The notes under the pieces were generated by a model. It worked only from the letters and a program-made list of their open reading frames with translations. It made no database searches and was not told where the DNA came from. From Xiphydria camelus (taxonomy: Eukaryota > Arthropoda > Insecta > Hymenoptera > Xiphydriidae), in NCBI GenBank assembly GCA_963678675.1, contig OY783194.1, positions 14,615,812-14,679,811 on the forward strand: 64,000 bases of DNA. Direction: 5' to 3'. Shown here one piece after another: positions 33,106 through 44,321 of the stretch (position 1 is its first letter; every line of letters starts with the position of its first letter). The position numbers and the translations under genes were made by a program.

Positions 33106-34719
33106 ATGGCAATTACAAATCCGATCAATGTGTTAACATTATTGGTGGCCGTTTTCAGTGTACCAAATGGAAGAGAAACTCCAATGAATAGTGCAGAAGT
33201 GCAATTGAAAGATTTATTACAAAATATTATTATACGTAGCATGGAGGATTCATCATTTCGAGTCGAACATGAAAATAAATTGGAATTGGAAGATTCAATC
33301 GAGGATAGTGAAATGCACGCTGTTAATACTGACTGGCTGGAATCGGATGTCGAGGATGTTCCTCACGTAGAAACCTCTATACCTCCAGAACCATATCCCT
33401 GTACACCCGATGAAGAAGCGGTTAGCTTTGAATATAAACAAAGTGCCATAGATTACTGGAACAGTGGGAAGAAAAGACGTCGAACCGTAGCAGCAGTTCA
33501 ACATCAGTTTAAAAAAGTGAAATCTGATAGACAATTACGAAGATGGGCTGCGCAAGTAGGACAGGGGGGTACTCAAAATGATAAATTAATACGCATAGCG
33601 AAATATACTTTTGATAAATTTGTAGAAGCTAGTAGATCGAAAATAATAGTACATGATGTAGACCTTAAACGATGGGCTTTACAAGCAAAAGAAGTAGAGA
33701 ATCTTCCAACCTTCAAAGCAAGTCAAACATGGTTGAGGTCATTCAAGAAAGCATATAGAATTGTCTCTCGAAAGATCACAAAGTTTGTAACGAGAAAAAA
33801 CGTTGAGGGTGAGGAAAGTTTGAAAGTACGAAGCCATGCCTTCGTAGAACAAGTGAAGCCACTCATTACACAATATGGACCACAAAATGTATTTAACTCT
33901 GATCAGAGTGGATTTAATTTAGAAATACATTCTGGCCGAACTTTAGCTACATCGGGGCAAAAAAAAATTGAAGCTGTGGTACAATCAATATCTTCTACAA
34001 CCCACAGCTATACTATACAACCCACCATATCTGCTGATGGAAAACTACTGTCGCCTCTTTATGTGGTATTAAAAGAGGCTAGTGGGCAATTGGGAGAACG
34101 AGTGCAACAAACCGTGTTTAGGCCGCCAAATGTATACTTCATGGCTTCCAAATCTGGGAAACTTACAACCGATCTCATGAAAACATGGCTGCAAGAAGTT
34201 TACTTCCCTAACACTGGATCTACAAGCGTCTTACTGCTGGACTCTTGGAGTGGACAATGTGAGCGAAGTGTTCGAGAAGCTACACCAAAAGACAAGACAA
34301 TAATATTAATGACGATTCCACAAGGCACCACCGGACTGATTCAACCGCTAGACGTATACGGATTTCGAATGTGGAAGAATTTTGTAAGGAGGTTTTCAGA
34401 TATTGTAACTCTTTTCAATTACGATATTAACCTTCATTCGAGAGATAATATTTTAAAACTTCAATCTCTTACTCATAATCAGTTTTCTTCACCACGGTTT
34501 ACTAACTTTATTAAATATTCGTGGTTCAAGAGTGGATATATATTCAGGAGACCTCCTGAATTTGAACATCCTGTAGAATTTTGTTTTGCACAGGACTCGG
34601 AACCACGATGCCACATATGTGGCGATATTGCCGTTATTACGTGTGCTTGGTGTAAGAAACAACTTTGTATGAAACATTTTTTCACGGAATACCATTATTG
34701 TCATAATTATGAGCCATAG
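33106..34719 (+). CDS. pogo/Tigger-like transposase, intact frame (537 aa)
   Basis: I chose ATG 33106 because a TATA box lies just upstream; the frame stays open back to 32887. After an acidic N-terminus there is an HTH-like part (KQSAIDYWNSGKKRRRTVAAV, QLRRWAAQVGQ) and a CENP-B-type second HTH (LKRWALQAKE, FKASQTWLRSFKKAY). The DDE_1-type catalytic domain has Asp266 (FNSDQSGFN), Asp379 (LLLDSWSG) and Asp416 (LIQPLDVYG), a DD36D spacing. The C-terminus is a Cys/His zinc-binding module (CHICGD, CAWCKKQLCMKHFF). No stop or frameshift occurs, so it is a candidate active transposase. The last 125 codons are duplicated in inverted orientation at 31975-32349. Relatives are pogo-group transposases; subfamily unknown. 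Confidence 0.85.
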   Translation: MAITNPINVLTLLVAVFSVPNGRETPMNSAEVQLKDLLQNIIIRSMEDSSFRVEHENKLELEDSIEDSEMHAVNTDWLESDVEDVPHVETSIPPEPYPCTPDEEAVSFEYKQSAIDYWNSGKKRRRTVAAVQHQFKKVKSDRQLRRWAAQVGQGGTQNDKLIRIAKYTFDKFVEASRSKIIVHDVDLKRWALQAKEVENLPTFKASQTWLRSFKKAYRIVSRKITKFVTRKNVEGEESLKVRSHAFVEQVKPLITQYGPQNVFNSDQSGFNLEIHSGRTLATSGQKKIEAVVQSISSTTHSYTIQPTISADGKLLSPLYVVLKEASGQLGERVQQTVFRPPNVYFMASKSGKLTTDLMKTWLQEVYFPNTGSTSVLLLDSWSGQCERSVREATPKDKTIILMTIPQGTTGLIQPLDVYGFRMWKNFVRRFSDIVTLFNYDINLHSRDNILKLQSLTHNQFSSPRFTNFIKYSWFKSGYIFRRPPEFEHPVEFCFAQDSEPRCHICGDIAVITCAWCKKQLCMKHFFTEYHYCHNYEP

Positions 34720-35281
34720 AAGTTGAACTTTATTAAATAAAAGAAAAGTGGCATTAAAATACATAGAAGTAATAACCCCCGACCTATCCCGTCACTGCCA
34801 TTGGTAGCCCGCTCATTATCAGACATAAAAGTTAGAAATTTGCAAAACTGTAGGAGGGAAATATATCATGTCATACATGGTTGAATTTGTAATAGAATTT
34901 CCTAAGTTTTTGTCCACATGACTAAACCGAAATTTCGAAAAATTAGATAAAAAAATTTTTTTTTTTTGAAAAATAATGCTTTTTTTCAAAATCTGTTTAG
35001 GGGATTTTATTACACTAAAAAAACCAAACAAAACGTACATTGAAAGTTTTCATCTATCTCGCTTCGTTTCGGAGATAGCTCGAAGGGGGTGAAAATTCAG
35101 GGGTCCATTTCACCCCCATAAACCAAAATTGGGCCGCTATAAAAAAATAGGGATCTCTTATTTTTCGATAAACTTTAAATTTACGAAGTTTCATCAAGAT
35201 CGGAAGCGGCGGCCTCGAAACGTTTCCTTGTCAGTGGTCGTATTGGATTTGACCTTGACCGTGACCTTAAAGGTAATATCA

Positions 35282-36180
35282 AATGCCTTCCTAAACCGTT
35301 CATCCGATTGCGATGAAACTTTGGGGAATGGTTGGACGCATGCCCGCGAAGGTTTCTGAGTTAGTAATCTTATATAAAAGGTGTTCAAAAAGCACCGGTA
35401 CTGATGATTATTATGCCTTCCTAAACCGTTCATCCGATTGCGATGAAAATTTGGGGAACAGTTGGACGCATATCCGCGAAGGTTTGAATTAGTAAATCTT
35501 ATACAGGGTGTTCAAAAAGTACCGGCACGGATGTTTATTATGCCTTCCTAAACCGTTCATCCGATTGCGCTGAAAATTTGGGGAACAGTTGGACGCATAT
35601 CCGCGAAGGTTTGAGTTAGTAAATATTATACAGGGTGTTCAAAAAGTACCGGTACGGATGATTATTATGCCTTCCTAAACCGTTCATCCGATTGCGATGA
35701 AACTTTGGGGAATGGTTGGACGCATGCCCGCGAAGGTTTCTGAGTTAGTAAATCTTATAAAAGGTGTTCAAAAAGTACCGGTACTGATGATTATTATGCC
35801 TTCCTAAACCGTTCATCCGACTGCGATGAAAAGTTGGGAAATGGTTGGACGCATGCCCGCGAAGGTTTCTGAGTTAGTAAATCTTATAAAAGGTGTTCAA
35901 AAAGTACCGGTACTGATGATTATTATGCCTTCCTAAACCGTTCATCCGACTGCGATGAAAAGTTGGGAAATTGTTGGACGCATGCCCGCGAAGGTTTCTG
36001 AGTTAGTAAATCTTATACAGGGTGTTCAAAAAGTACCGGTACGGATGATTATTATGCCTTCCTAAACCGTTCATCCGATTGCGATGAAAATTTGGGGAAC
36101 AGTTGGACGCATATCCGCGAAGGTTTCTGAGTTAGTAAATCTTATGCAGGGTGTTCAAAAAGTCGAACTATACTTGACCT
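35282..36180. repeat. Tandem array, unit 127-131 bp, 7 copies
   Basis: The word ATGCCTTCCTAAACCGTTCA starts units at about 35283, 35413, 35540, 35667, 35796, 35925 and 36054. Each unit has GGTTGGACGCAT, GAGTTAGTAAATCTTATA and GGTGTTCAAAAAGTACCGG. The last word resembles a transposon end (ACAGGGTGTTC), so the array may derive from an element terminus. It occurs only on the right side of the inverted-repeat unit. Confidence 0.9.
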
Positions 36181-36379
36181 AAATTTGGCCTCCGCTGACA
36201 ATAAAGGGAACATGAAAAAAATGGTCAAGGACACATTTTAACGCGAAAAAAAATTAATTTGACCTTGATATAACCTTGAAGGTCATGGTCAAGGTCAAAT
36301 CCAATATGACCATTGCGTAGCCCGGGAAAAATACTAAAAGTTTTGTATTAAAAATGTATTTAAACAATGATGGACGGAC

Positions 36380-36426
36380 AAAATCAATCCACAATCTACC
36401 CGTGCGAAGCCGGGACGGGCTGCTAG
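36380..36426 (+). mobile_element. Helitron 3' end (hairpin plus CTAG)
   Basis: ACCCGTGCGAAGCCGGGACG forms a short GC hairpin a few bases before CTAG (36423-36426), followed by T, as at Helitron 3' termini (CTRR then T). The same end occurs inverted at 62350-62400, next to a Helitron helicase remnant, which supports the call. Confidence 0.65.
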
Positions 36427-36756
36427 TAAGTTATAAATTTAATATAATAATAATAAATATTTTATTATAGAAAAAATTAAACTTCTTTATGTCGAACTAC
36501 GACGTCATATTCCCCAATTAAACTCGGACGGCAGATAATTGTAAGATGTTTACACATCCTCCGTGAGTACAACGGCACTCACACTTTTTTTTTCAATAAA
36601 TATACGATTATAACCAAAACTATGCTTAGTTACGCCATATAAATTGACTATTCTCTATTGATAGAGATCAGAATAAATGTTGTAAGTTACATATTAACAG
36701 ATATTCTTCCTTAGTAACGCGAAGCCACGCCCCTCGCACCTAAAAGTCGAGAATGA
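36427..36756. other. AT-rich spacer, no feature
   Basis: Only a self-complementary AGATGTTTACACATC at 36546 stands out; the same word edges the palindrome at 20958-21371. Confidence 0.4.
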
Positions 36757-37781
36757 GTCATTCCATACCAAATCGGACACTTTTTGGAGTAACATTTCGG
36801 ATTTTGCTCAAATTTGGATATATTGTAGTCTTTGTCGATGTTTAACCGTATCTCGAAGGATTTTTCAAAATTTTGAAAATTGTTGATTTTACAGCCACTT
36901 GAATAATAACGCTGCTTTTTTTTCATTAAATTATAATTATCAAACCGGTTGTCGGCTGAGAATAATCTTTTGGGTACTAAAAGTGAAAGAGTTGAAAAAT
37001 CAGAGAAAAATTGCATCGATTAAAAAAAAACTCTTTAAATAATTTTATTTGCAATTGATTTAAACAAATTACGTATTTTCATAGCTGGCCACTTTTTAAA
37101 AATCTGAAAAAAAGCAAGCATATACTTTGATATCCTCTCTTTAACGACAAACAAACAAAAATAACGACACTCTCTTTAAAATTGACGACACAAAAATTAA
37201 TTGAAGTTGACGCCGCGTCGGCCTCGCCGCGTCGGCCCCGCTGCTAGCGTGTCTCCAAGCCAGTCGAACCCACCGACCGGTGGCTGGTGGCGGGGCCGAC
37301 GCGTCGCGACGTGCCAATTCCGACGCGGCGTCAAATTCAATTAATTTTTGTGTCGTCAATTTTAAAGTGTCGTTATTTTTTTTTGTTTGTCGTTAAAAAG
37401 AGGATATCAAAGTATATGCTTGTTTTTTTCAGATTTTTAAAAAGTGGCCAGCTATAAAAATACGTCATTTGTTTAAATCAAGTGCAAATAAAATTATTAA
37501 AAAAATTTTTTTTTTGATCGATGCAATTTTTCTCTGGTTTTTTAACTCTTTCACTTTTAGTACCCAAAAGATTATTCTCAGCCGACAACCGGTTTGATAA
37601 TTATAATTTAATGAAAAAAAAGCAGCGTTATTTTTCAAGTGGCTGTAAAATCAACAATTTTCAAAATTTTGAAAAATCCTTCGAGATACGGTTAAACATC
37701 GACAAAGACTACAATATATCCAAATTTGAGCAAAATCCGAAATGTTACTCCAAAAAGTGTCCGATTTGGTATGGAATGACC
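36757..37781. mobile_element. 1.03 kb palindrome, GTCATTCCATACC ends
   Basis: Ends are GTCATTCCATACCAAATCGG and its mirror. The arms of about 480 bases are nearly identical, including unusual words (GACGCCGCGTCGG, CAACCGGTTTGATAATTA). The centre, near 37270, is GC-rich. Open frames in the two arms are mirror copies of each other and encode no known domain. It is most likely a foldback transposon; superfamily unknown. Confidence 0.75.
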
Positions 37782-38916
37782 CGAATCCGATTTCACGGGC
37801 GATATATATATGTCAAAATCTCACAAAAATTCCGCCTATCTTCGGCGATAGTCGGCCATGATCGAAAATGTGTACACAGACGCGACCACACGCATACGCC
37901 ATTAAATGTATGCGAGAGTGTGTGAGAGAATATATTCCTTAAATGTTTGGTTATGGTTTTCAAAGTTAATAAAATATTTCCATACGCGAAATGATTTCCC
38001 TCGCGTTTATTTCGATCCTCGGACGCGCTTGTTAATAAAAAGTAAAAATTCAGTGTAATCGGAGTTATGAATCTCAATAGTGGTGAATGTGACAGATGCT
38101 CCGTATAGTTTAATAATCGTTTGCATTTTTTTCGAATAATCGGGATAGTGAACGGATGCAGTGCTACATATGTTTCCCTGGCTACTTGTGCATCAAGAGC
38201 AGGAAAGGAGACGGCAGTATCTCAGAAGAATTGCCATAAGATAAGTTTAATTGCCGTCTGACAGCTTTAACCTCACTTTCGATGGAAGGACAAATATCTT
38301 TGTGATAATTCTATTTTTTGTTTTCAGCGTCATGCGAGCATGGGACGAATCGAATGCGAGCAAGGGACGAACGCAATGGAATTGGATCACAACAATCAAG
38401 TAATTACTTTTTATCATTATTTTTTCTCTATCGATATATTTCCTTTTTCGTACTATTAAAAGTTTCAATTTACACACCGACCTGTCAAACCTGAAGTATA
38501 CATGTACCTCACTTCTATTTCATCTGTTCTTCGTCTCCGGTTTAATGACAGTCAATGAGGAATCACTGATACCGATTAGGGTTCGAGGGTTATTCCGTAT
38601 TCTTTCTAGCACAACATCGATATTTTACTGCATCTGTATTCTTCTGGGACTTCCTAAAATAATTTAAAAAACCCCATATGATTCTTACTTACAATTTGTT
38701 ACAGATTGTAAGCGAACCCGAGGGATTTCTTTAAAACGAGGGATCATCCACTTGTTCTTCCGAGAATCAGTTGCATTAGTTCATTCGGCGAGCTGGATCT
38801 GCTGCCTCGAGTGCATGGACGTACGTTCATCCTTGAATATCCTCCCTACCATGGTCTTGATGATTCTACCCTCTGTTGCCACAGGCCGAATGCTCGTCGA
38901 CGTTTATTCCTTATTC
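37782..38916. repeat. Partial copies of the neighbouring palindrome
   Basis: Bases 38390-38540 resemble 39525-39690 (GACCTGTCAAAC, GTACCTCACTTCTATTTCAT). Bases 38597-38690 are a direct repeat of 38905-38998 (TTCTTTCTAGCAC, ATCTGTATTCTTCTGGG). The rest holds no gene. Confidence 0.55.
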
Positions 38917-40023
38917 TTTCTAGCACAGATCGATATTATGCTGCACCTGTATTCTTCTGGGGCTTCCTAAAATACGTATAAAAACCCCATATAATTCAAC
39001 CCTGACAAGTACAATCTTATCGAGCTGTACCTTATCGAGGAGATATTTCGACGTAATGATTCCGAAACTTTTCTATGATGTATCGCAACATTCGCGAATT
39101 TATCGAGAAATATATATCTCTAACATATATATACGGTAGTGTCACGGATATTGTAAAATATCGCAGAAATGTTACAGAAAAGTTACTTGTAAAAACGTGC
39201 TTTGTGAGGTGTAAATGATGATGATATTTTGTAATTTCTATCGTTACGCTAGAGGCGAAGAAGAAATGAAGTAGAAGTGAGGTACATGTACACTTCACGT
39301 TTGACAGGTCGGTAAATTGGAACTTGTGATAGTATAATACGAAAAAGGAAATATATCGATACAGACAAAATAATAATAAAGTAGTTACTCCATTATTGTA
39401 ATCCAATTCTATTGTATTCCTTATTTTTCTGCCACGACTTTGATTGTTGATAGTGGATGTATCAACCAATAAATTTGATTTTTCTTCACTATCAGCAATT
39501 AAAGTCGTGGCAGAAAAATAAGCGATACAATGTTATTGGATAACAATAATGGAGTAACTACTTTATTATTATTTTTTCTTTATCTATATATTTCCTCTTT
39601 TGTATTATACTCTCCCAAGTTTCAATTTATATACCGACCTGTCAAACGTGAAGTGTACATGTACCTCACTTCTATTTCATCTCTTCTTCGCCTCTGGTGT
39701 AACGATGGAAATTACAAAATATCATCATTTACACCCCACAAAGCACGTTTTTGCAAGTAACTTTTCTGTAACATTTCTGCGATACTTTACAATATTCGTG
39801 AACACTACCGTATGTTAGAAATATATATTTCTCGATAAATTCGTGAATGTTGCGAAATATCATAGAAACGTTTCGGAATCATTACGTCGAAAGATCTCCT
39901 CGATAAGGTACAGCTCGATAAGATTGTACTTGTAAGGGCTGAATTACATAGGGTTTTTATAATTATTTTAGGAAATCCCAAAAGGATACAGGTGCAGCAA
40001 AATATCGATGCTGTGCTAGAAAT
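38917..40023. mobile_element. 1.1 kb palindrome, TTTCTAGCAC ends
   Basis: Mirror symmetry runs from TTTCTAGCACAGATCGATAT (38917) to GTGCTAGAAA (40023). The centre is near 39470, where GACTTTGATTGTTGATAGTG is mirrored. Arms differ by a moderate number of substitutions, so the palindrome is older than those at 4639 or 60419. No coding content. Confidence 0.7.
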
Positions 40024-40677
40024 TTATTTACGAGTAAGGGCGAAATTTCAGCTGTGCATGCAAAAGGATTTCTTAAAAGTATTCCAACGTCTCGAGTTAA
40101 TATATGTAACAACATATACCGAATGTCCTCTGGCAAACTCCCGATTTTGAATTTCCCTGACATTTGGCCGGAAGTGGTTGGGTCGGTGCTTTAAGAGTTG
40201 GCTTCGGGAGAGTGCGCTGCGGTCTTACGAGCCGAGCGAAAAGTGTCAAAAGTCTTATCTCCCGGTAGCTGTCAATTCGGGAGATCGAAATCGTTAATTT
40301 GTAAATAATTATTACTAATGTGTAGAAATAATCATTCGGGTTTCTTCGATGAGATCCCCCAAGTCTTTAAAAACCGGTGTCCGATTTTTGCCAATAACTG
40401 TTGCTTCAACTTCCAGTGATATTAAGTATTACTGCAGAACGAGTAGGTTAGAAGATTTTCATGAAGACTCACGATCTTCTGATATATCATCTCATACAGG
40501 TGCAACCGAAGTGGACCTAGCTCGTGTCCTGTCCGTAAAACGATGACTCGATGGACATCGGAGAATGTCAGGCTTGTCACCGAACGCCTATTACCCATGG
40601 TACATTAATTGCAATATGCGCTTATCATTTCAACTATTCCTGCTTTAAATAACTTTCACTTCTTTCAATGTATTAAT

Positions 40678-43558
40678 GTGACCGTGCCCCAAGAAAGGGA
40701 CCTTATGGGTGAAAAAACCGGTTTTGAGTTATTGATAGGTTCGGCATGTACACGCGCTCCTCTTTCTAATGAAATTTCACCCAGATTGCTATCTTGAAAA
40801 TTGACTGAGATACAAGCGATTAAAAAAACGAATTTATTCTGAAAAATATGAAAAACAAACAATAGTGCTGTACAAGTAAATGTTTTAAGTTTCTTTCCGG
40901 GGTCGTCCTCTTCCTCTTCTAGAGTTTGGAGGGAGATGCGCCGATTTCTTATCTTCTTTTGCAGACGTTGCTGAGAGAGGCGGGCCGCCCACGTTTCTTT
41001 GCTGGTTCTGCAGATGTAACTGTTTGAGAGGTTGAGGTACTTGCTTCAGAGGTTGAGGCAGGCTGCTCACGTTTCGGGCGCCCTTTCAGTTTTGTGGGCA
41101 GTGGAACGCGCGGTTTTTTTTTATAAATTTATCCATATTGTCCGGGTTGGAACAAAGCGGACGTACTTCCTTGTATAAGTACCATTTTCGGGCATTAGAA
41201 AGTCCCTCTGCTTGAACTGAAGTTCTGGTGGATTACACGTTGGTGGCTCAAATGTCATCATCTCCTACGACTCGGAATCGGAGTCTGCGTACGTTTGGCA
41301 AAGGCATGCTGAACTGTCAGCAGTGAATGTAAAATGACGAAATTTCGTAATACCAGGCAGCCTCTTGTATGCAGGTAACAAAAATTTTTCCCAATCAGCC
41401 CACTTCACGAGAACCTGACGGGTTCTAGGATTGAATGTAGGTACAGCAAGGCTGTGTCCACTTGGTGATGCATTTACTACGCATTGCACCAGTTCAGAAA
41501 ACGTATCAACGGTCGCTTTTGCATACTTCAATTTAATAAGACCGAAAATTCTATCCGGGCTGAATCGGGTATGTCCTACAAGTAAGAAATTCATCGTTGC
41601 TTTTTTGTTCTTATTTGTGCAAACGCGCCAGTGTAAATACCGCATTATTGCATTGTTCTTATTTTGGCTAACGCAATTATCAGCAAAAATGTGAATTTCA
41701 TCGACCTTGCGTTCATTCGTGAGCACATAATTCAGCATCGTTATTACACTATTTGGACCCTTGCCGATCGAATGGGCCTCATTAACGAGGAAGGTATACT
41801 GCTGACCGCTTATTTCATTATGAACGCCGAAGAGACTGACTTTACGAGCAGACTTGAAATAGGCAGCTCCGACTGTTGGTGCGGAAGACGGATACGACGT
41901 ATTCTGCGCGGTCAATTGACAGGATCAACGTATTCTCCGGGTTTTGTTTAGCAGCCAGAACCGTCTGTTGATAGTGCTGTCGTTGAATTTTCGCTCGTTG
42001 TAGATTTTGCATCGCTTCGTTCAACGTTGCTGTCCTCTTGTTATCTGGGGTGTTTTGTGCTTGATGAATGATAATATTATTTTTCTGGCAGATTTCGCAA
42101 AGATCACTAGATGGACGTATTGGCGTTATATTGGGGCAGTATTTCTGCCATGTTTTCAAAAATATTCACGTACCCATCGGTGTCTTCCCAACGTTAGTGC
42201 AGGAAGCAGAATAATGCGCATACACCGCTTTCTTGGTCTCATGCGAAGGAAGCTTCATCACATCGTAATTTTTAAAATTTGGTAACCGACCAGGAAGTGG
42301 TATCGCATGCTTGTCGGCATAAGCAGTGATGAACTGCACTACTTCTTTACAGTCACTTTCGCTGTACAATGTGGTCGAGCGAGCAGGTACTTCTCCTGTG
42401 AGCTTATGAACGCGAGTGGCCACACCATTCTTCACAAAGTCTTCGCGAATATTTTTGTATTTCTTTAAACTTAAACAAATGCAGGAATAGATACATTTTC
42501 TGGCAGATCGGTATTTGACGGAATTGAAAGCGAACATCAGATGACCCTTAATGAGCACGTCGTGTTCTACTTTACTGAGTTCTAATATCGACTGACGCGT
42601 AGATATACCGATATCACGTTGTATTTTTTCTGTACATTTCAATGTACAACACTGAGTCGAATACATCTTCTCAGTTGTAACTTACTCGGTTACATCGGCT
42701 GGCAACAATTCGATATCAGCATCACTTTCTGCGACATTTGACGGATTTTGACTAGTGCTAGAAGTAGGCTGTACACTCGAGTGACTTGTGCCAGGAATTG
42801 GAGTGGCCGGAAAACGATAATGCGAAGTAATCAGATGACTTAGCGGAATGTTCGATTCTTCATCTTCATCGCTTTCGTCGACATCTGTCGAAGCACTGTA
42901 AACGGAATCGTTGTCATCTTTCGCCTCGTCATCACCTCCTCCGTACAATAACGCGACTACGGAAGCGAAGTCATCCATTCTATATCAGAAAGGTAGATCG
43001 TATCGTTGTTAAATTTACTCCATAATACTGTAGTATTGGCGAATACAACATAAAGCAACTTACATTAATTATTCGTTTCGGAATAATAGGAATACAGGCT
43101 CGAATGAAATCAAATATTATTGATGCTGAAGTTCACAAAATTACACGCCGAGGCGAAATCATCCAGTCTAGATCAGAAAGGAAAATCGTATCGTCTTTGT
43201 TAAATTTACTTGATAACATCATTGGCAAATACGACAGAGAGCCACTTACATTAATTCTGCGTATAATACGGAACAGTGAAAATACAGGCTTCAACGAAAT
43301 CGAACGTTATTCCAACGGAAGTTCACGAGAAATACTTCTAATTTCATTATTAATTTCACACTTCATTATTAATTTTACTAATTTCGATTTCGATCTAGAA
43401 GTATCGCTCAGCTATCCAATGAATGTGAAAAACTCACTAACGTTATAACAGCCGCTAGGAAGCGCTACACTCGTCAACGTCATGTTGGTAAACTTTAAAC
43501 GCTTATTTCTCGAAAAGTAGGTTTCACCCATAAGGTCCCTTTCTTGGGGCACGGTCAC
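40678..43558 (-). mobile_element. DNA transposon with 37-bp TIRs
   Basis: Perfect inverted ends of at least 36 bp start GTGACCGTGCCCCAAGAAAG (40678) and end at 43558. AAT occurs directly at both edges (40675-40677 and 43559-43561), a possible 3-bp target duplication. It encodes on the minus strand a large broken transposase-like protein (40949-42978). Superfamily unclear. Confidence 0.75.
40949..42978 (-). pseudogene. Transposase-like protein, DNxxxQNKNN family, decayed
   Basis: Minus strand, N to C. An acidic region (MDDFASVVALLYGGG, then DESDEDEES) is followed by a Cys pair segment (TQCCTLKCTEKIQ) and an HTH-like part (VATRVHKLTGEVPARS). Next come IPLPGRLPNFKNYDVMKLPS, a knuckle-like PSSDLCEICQKN, and the core HIFADNCVSQNKNNAIMRYL with LLVGHTRFSPDRIFG. 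AT-hook words (KGRPKRE, KKRGRPA) precede a stop at 40949. Stops occur at the two junctions near 42679 and 42166, and frame shifts near 41915 and 41200. I recall the same domain order in unplaced proteins of many animals. The Asp in ADNC could be a catalytic residue, but I cannot name the superfamily with confidence. Confidence 0.65.
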
Positions 43559-44321
43559 AATTTTACCTTGTACGAATTGTTCATTGTAGGGGCAGCGATC
43601 AATGATTGTGACTAATCGTAGACAAATTATTCCTGTGATGATGTTCCAGTTGCAAAGCATACACTAGCAAGTCAGCTTACAGCGTCCGATGTTTAGTATC
43701 AGCTTTACCCCTTTTGGAACACCCATCACCCGAGCATAATTACGATTACGTTATCGTTAATCGATGAATAGACTGTGAGCTCGGGCACAATATCGCAGTA
43801 GTAGTTACTTTTAGTTTTAATAGACGAACTTATCTACGACGAGTCGCTATTATCGATCGCTGCCTCCTACCACGAACAGTTAATAAAAGGTTATTAGCCT
43901 GAAAGAAGTAAAAGTTATTTAACGCTGGAATAGTTTAAACGAGAAGCTCGTATTGCAATTAATGTACCGTGGGTAATAGGCGCTCGGTGACATTCCTGGC
44001 ATTCTCCGATGTCCATCGAGTCATCTTTTTACGGACAGGACACGAGCTATATCCTCTTCGGTTGCACCTGTACGAGATGACATGTCAGAAAATCATGAGT
44101 CTTCATGAAAATCTTGTAACCTACTCGTTCTGCAGTAATACTTAATATCACTGGAAGTTGAAGCAACAGTTATTGGCAAAAATCGGACACCGATTTTTAA
44201 ACACTTGGGGAAACTCACCGAAGAAACCCGAATAAATATTTCTTATCACTTGTACATTTGATTTCAAGGTTAGATGCTTCGATCTCCCGAATTGACAGCT
44301 ACTGGGAGATCAGGGGTGCCT

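Larger units (their letters stand above)
31468..35233. mobile_element. pogo-like transposon unit with about 880-bp inverted repeats
   Basis: Bases 31468-32349 are the reverse complement of 34345-35233 with very few differences. The right arm includes the last 125 codons of the transposase (33106-34719), so its inverted copy carries the same coding segment on the minus strand. Similarity resumes outside, between about 31420-31465 and 36315-36360 (AAAGTTTTGTATTAAA), so the 1.08 kb between 35236 and 36310 was added on the right only. True element ends are uncertain; a Helitron 3' end lies at 36426. Confidence 0.7.
40115..44315. mobile_element. Palindromic MITE of the 50448 family, interrupted
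   Basis: The left arm (40115-40676) carries GTCAATTCGGGAGATCG, TTGCCAATAACTGTTGCTTC and CAGTGATATTAAGTATTACT. The right arm (43880-44315) is their mirror. A related palindrome at 50448-51138 has the same words. The transposon 40678-43558 sits near the centre, in the left arm. Confidence 0.7.

Noticed and set aside
36711..37925. Mirror-image proteins in the two arms at 36711-37016 and 37521-37925
   Set aside because: They are the same sequence read on opposite arms of a palindrome and show no domain.
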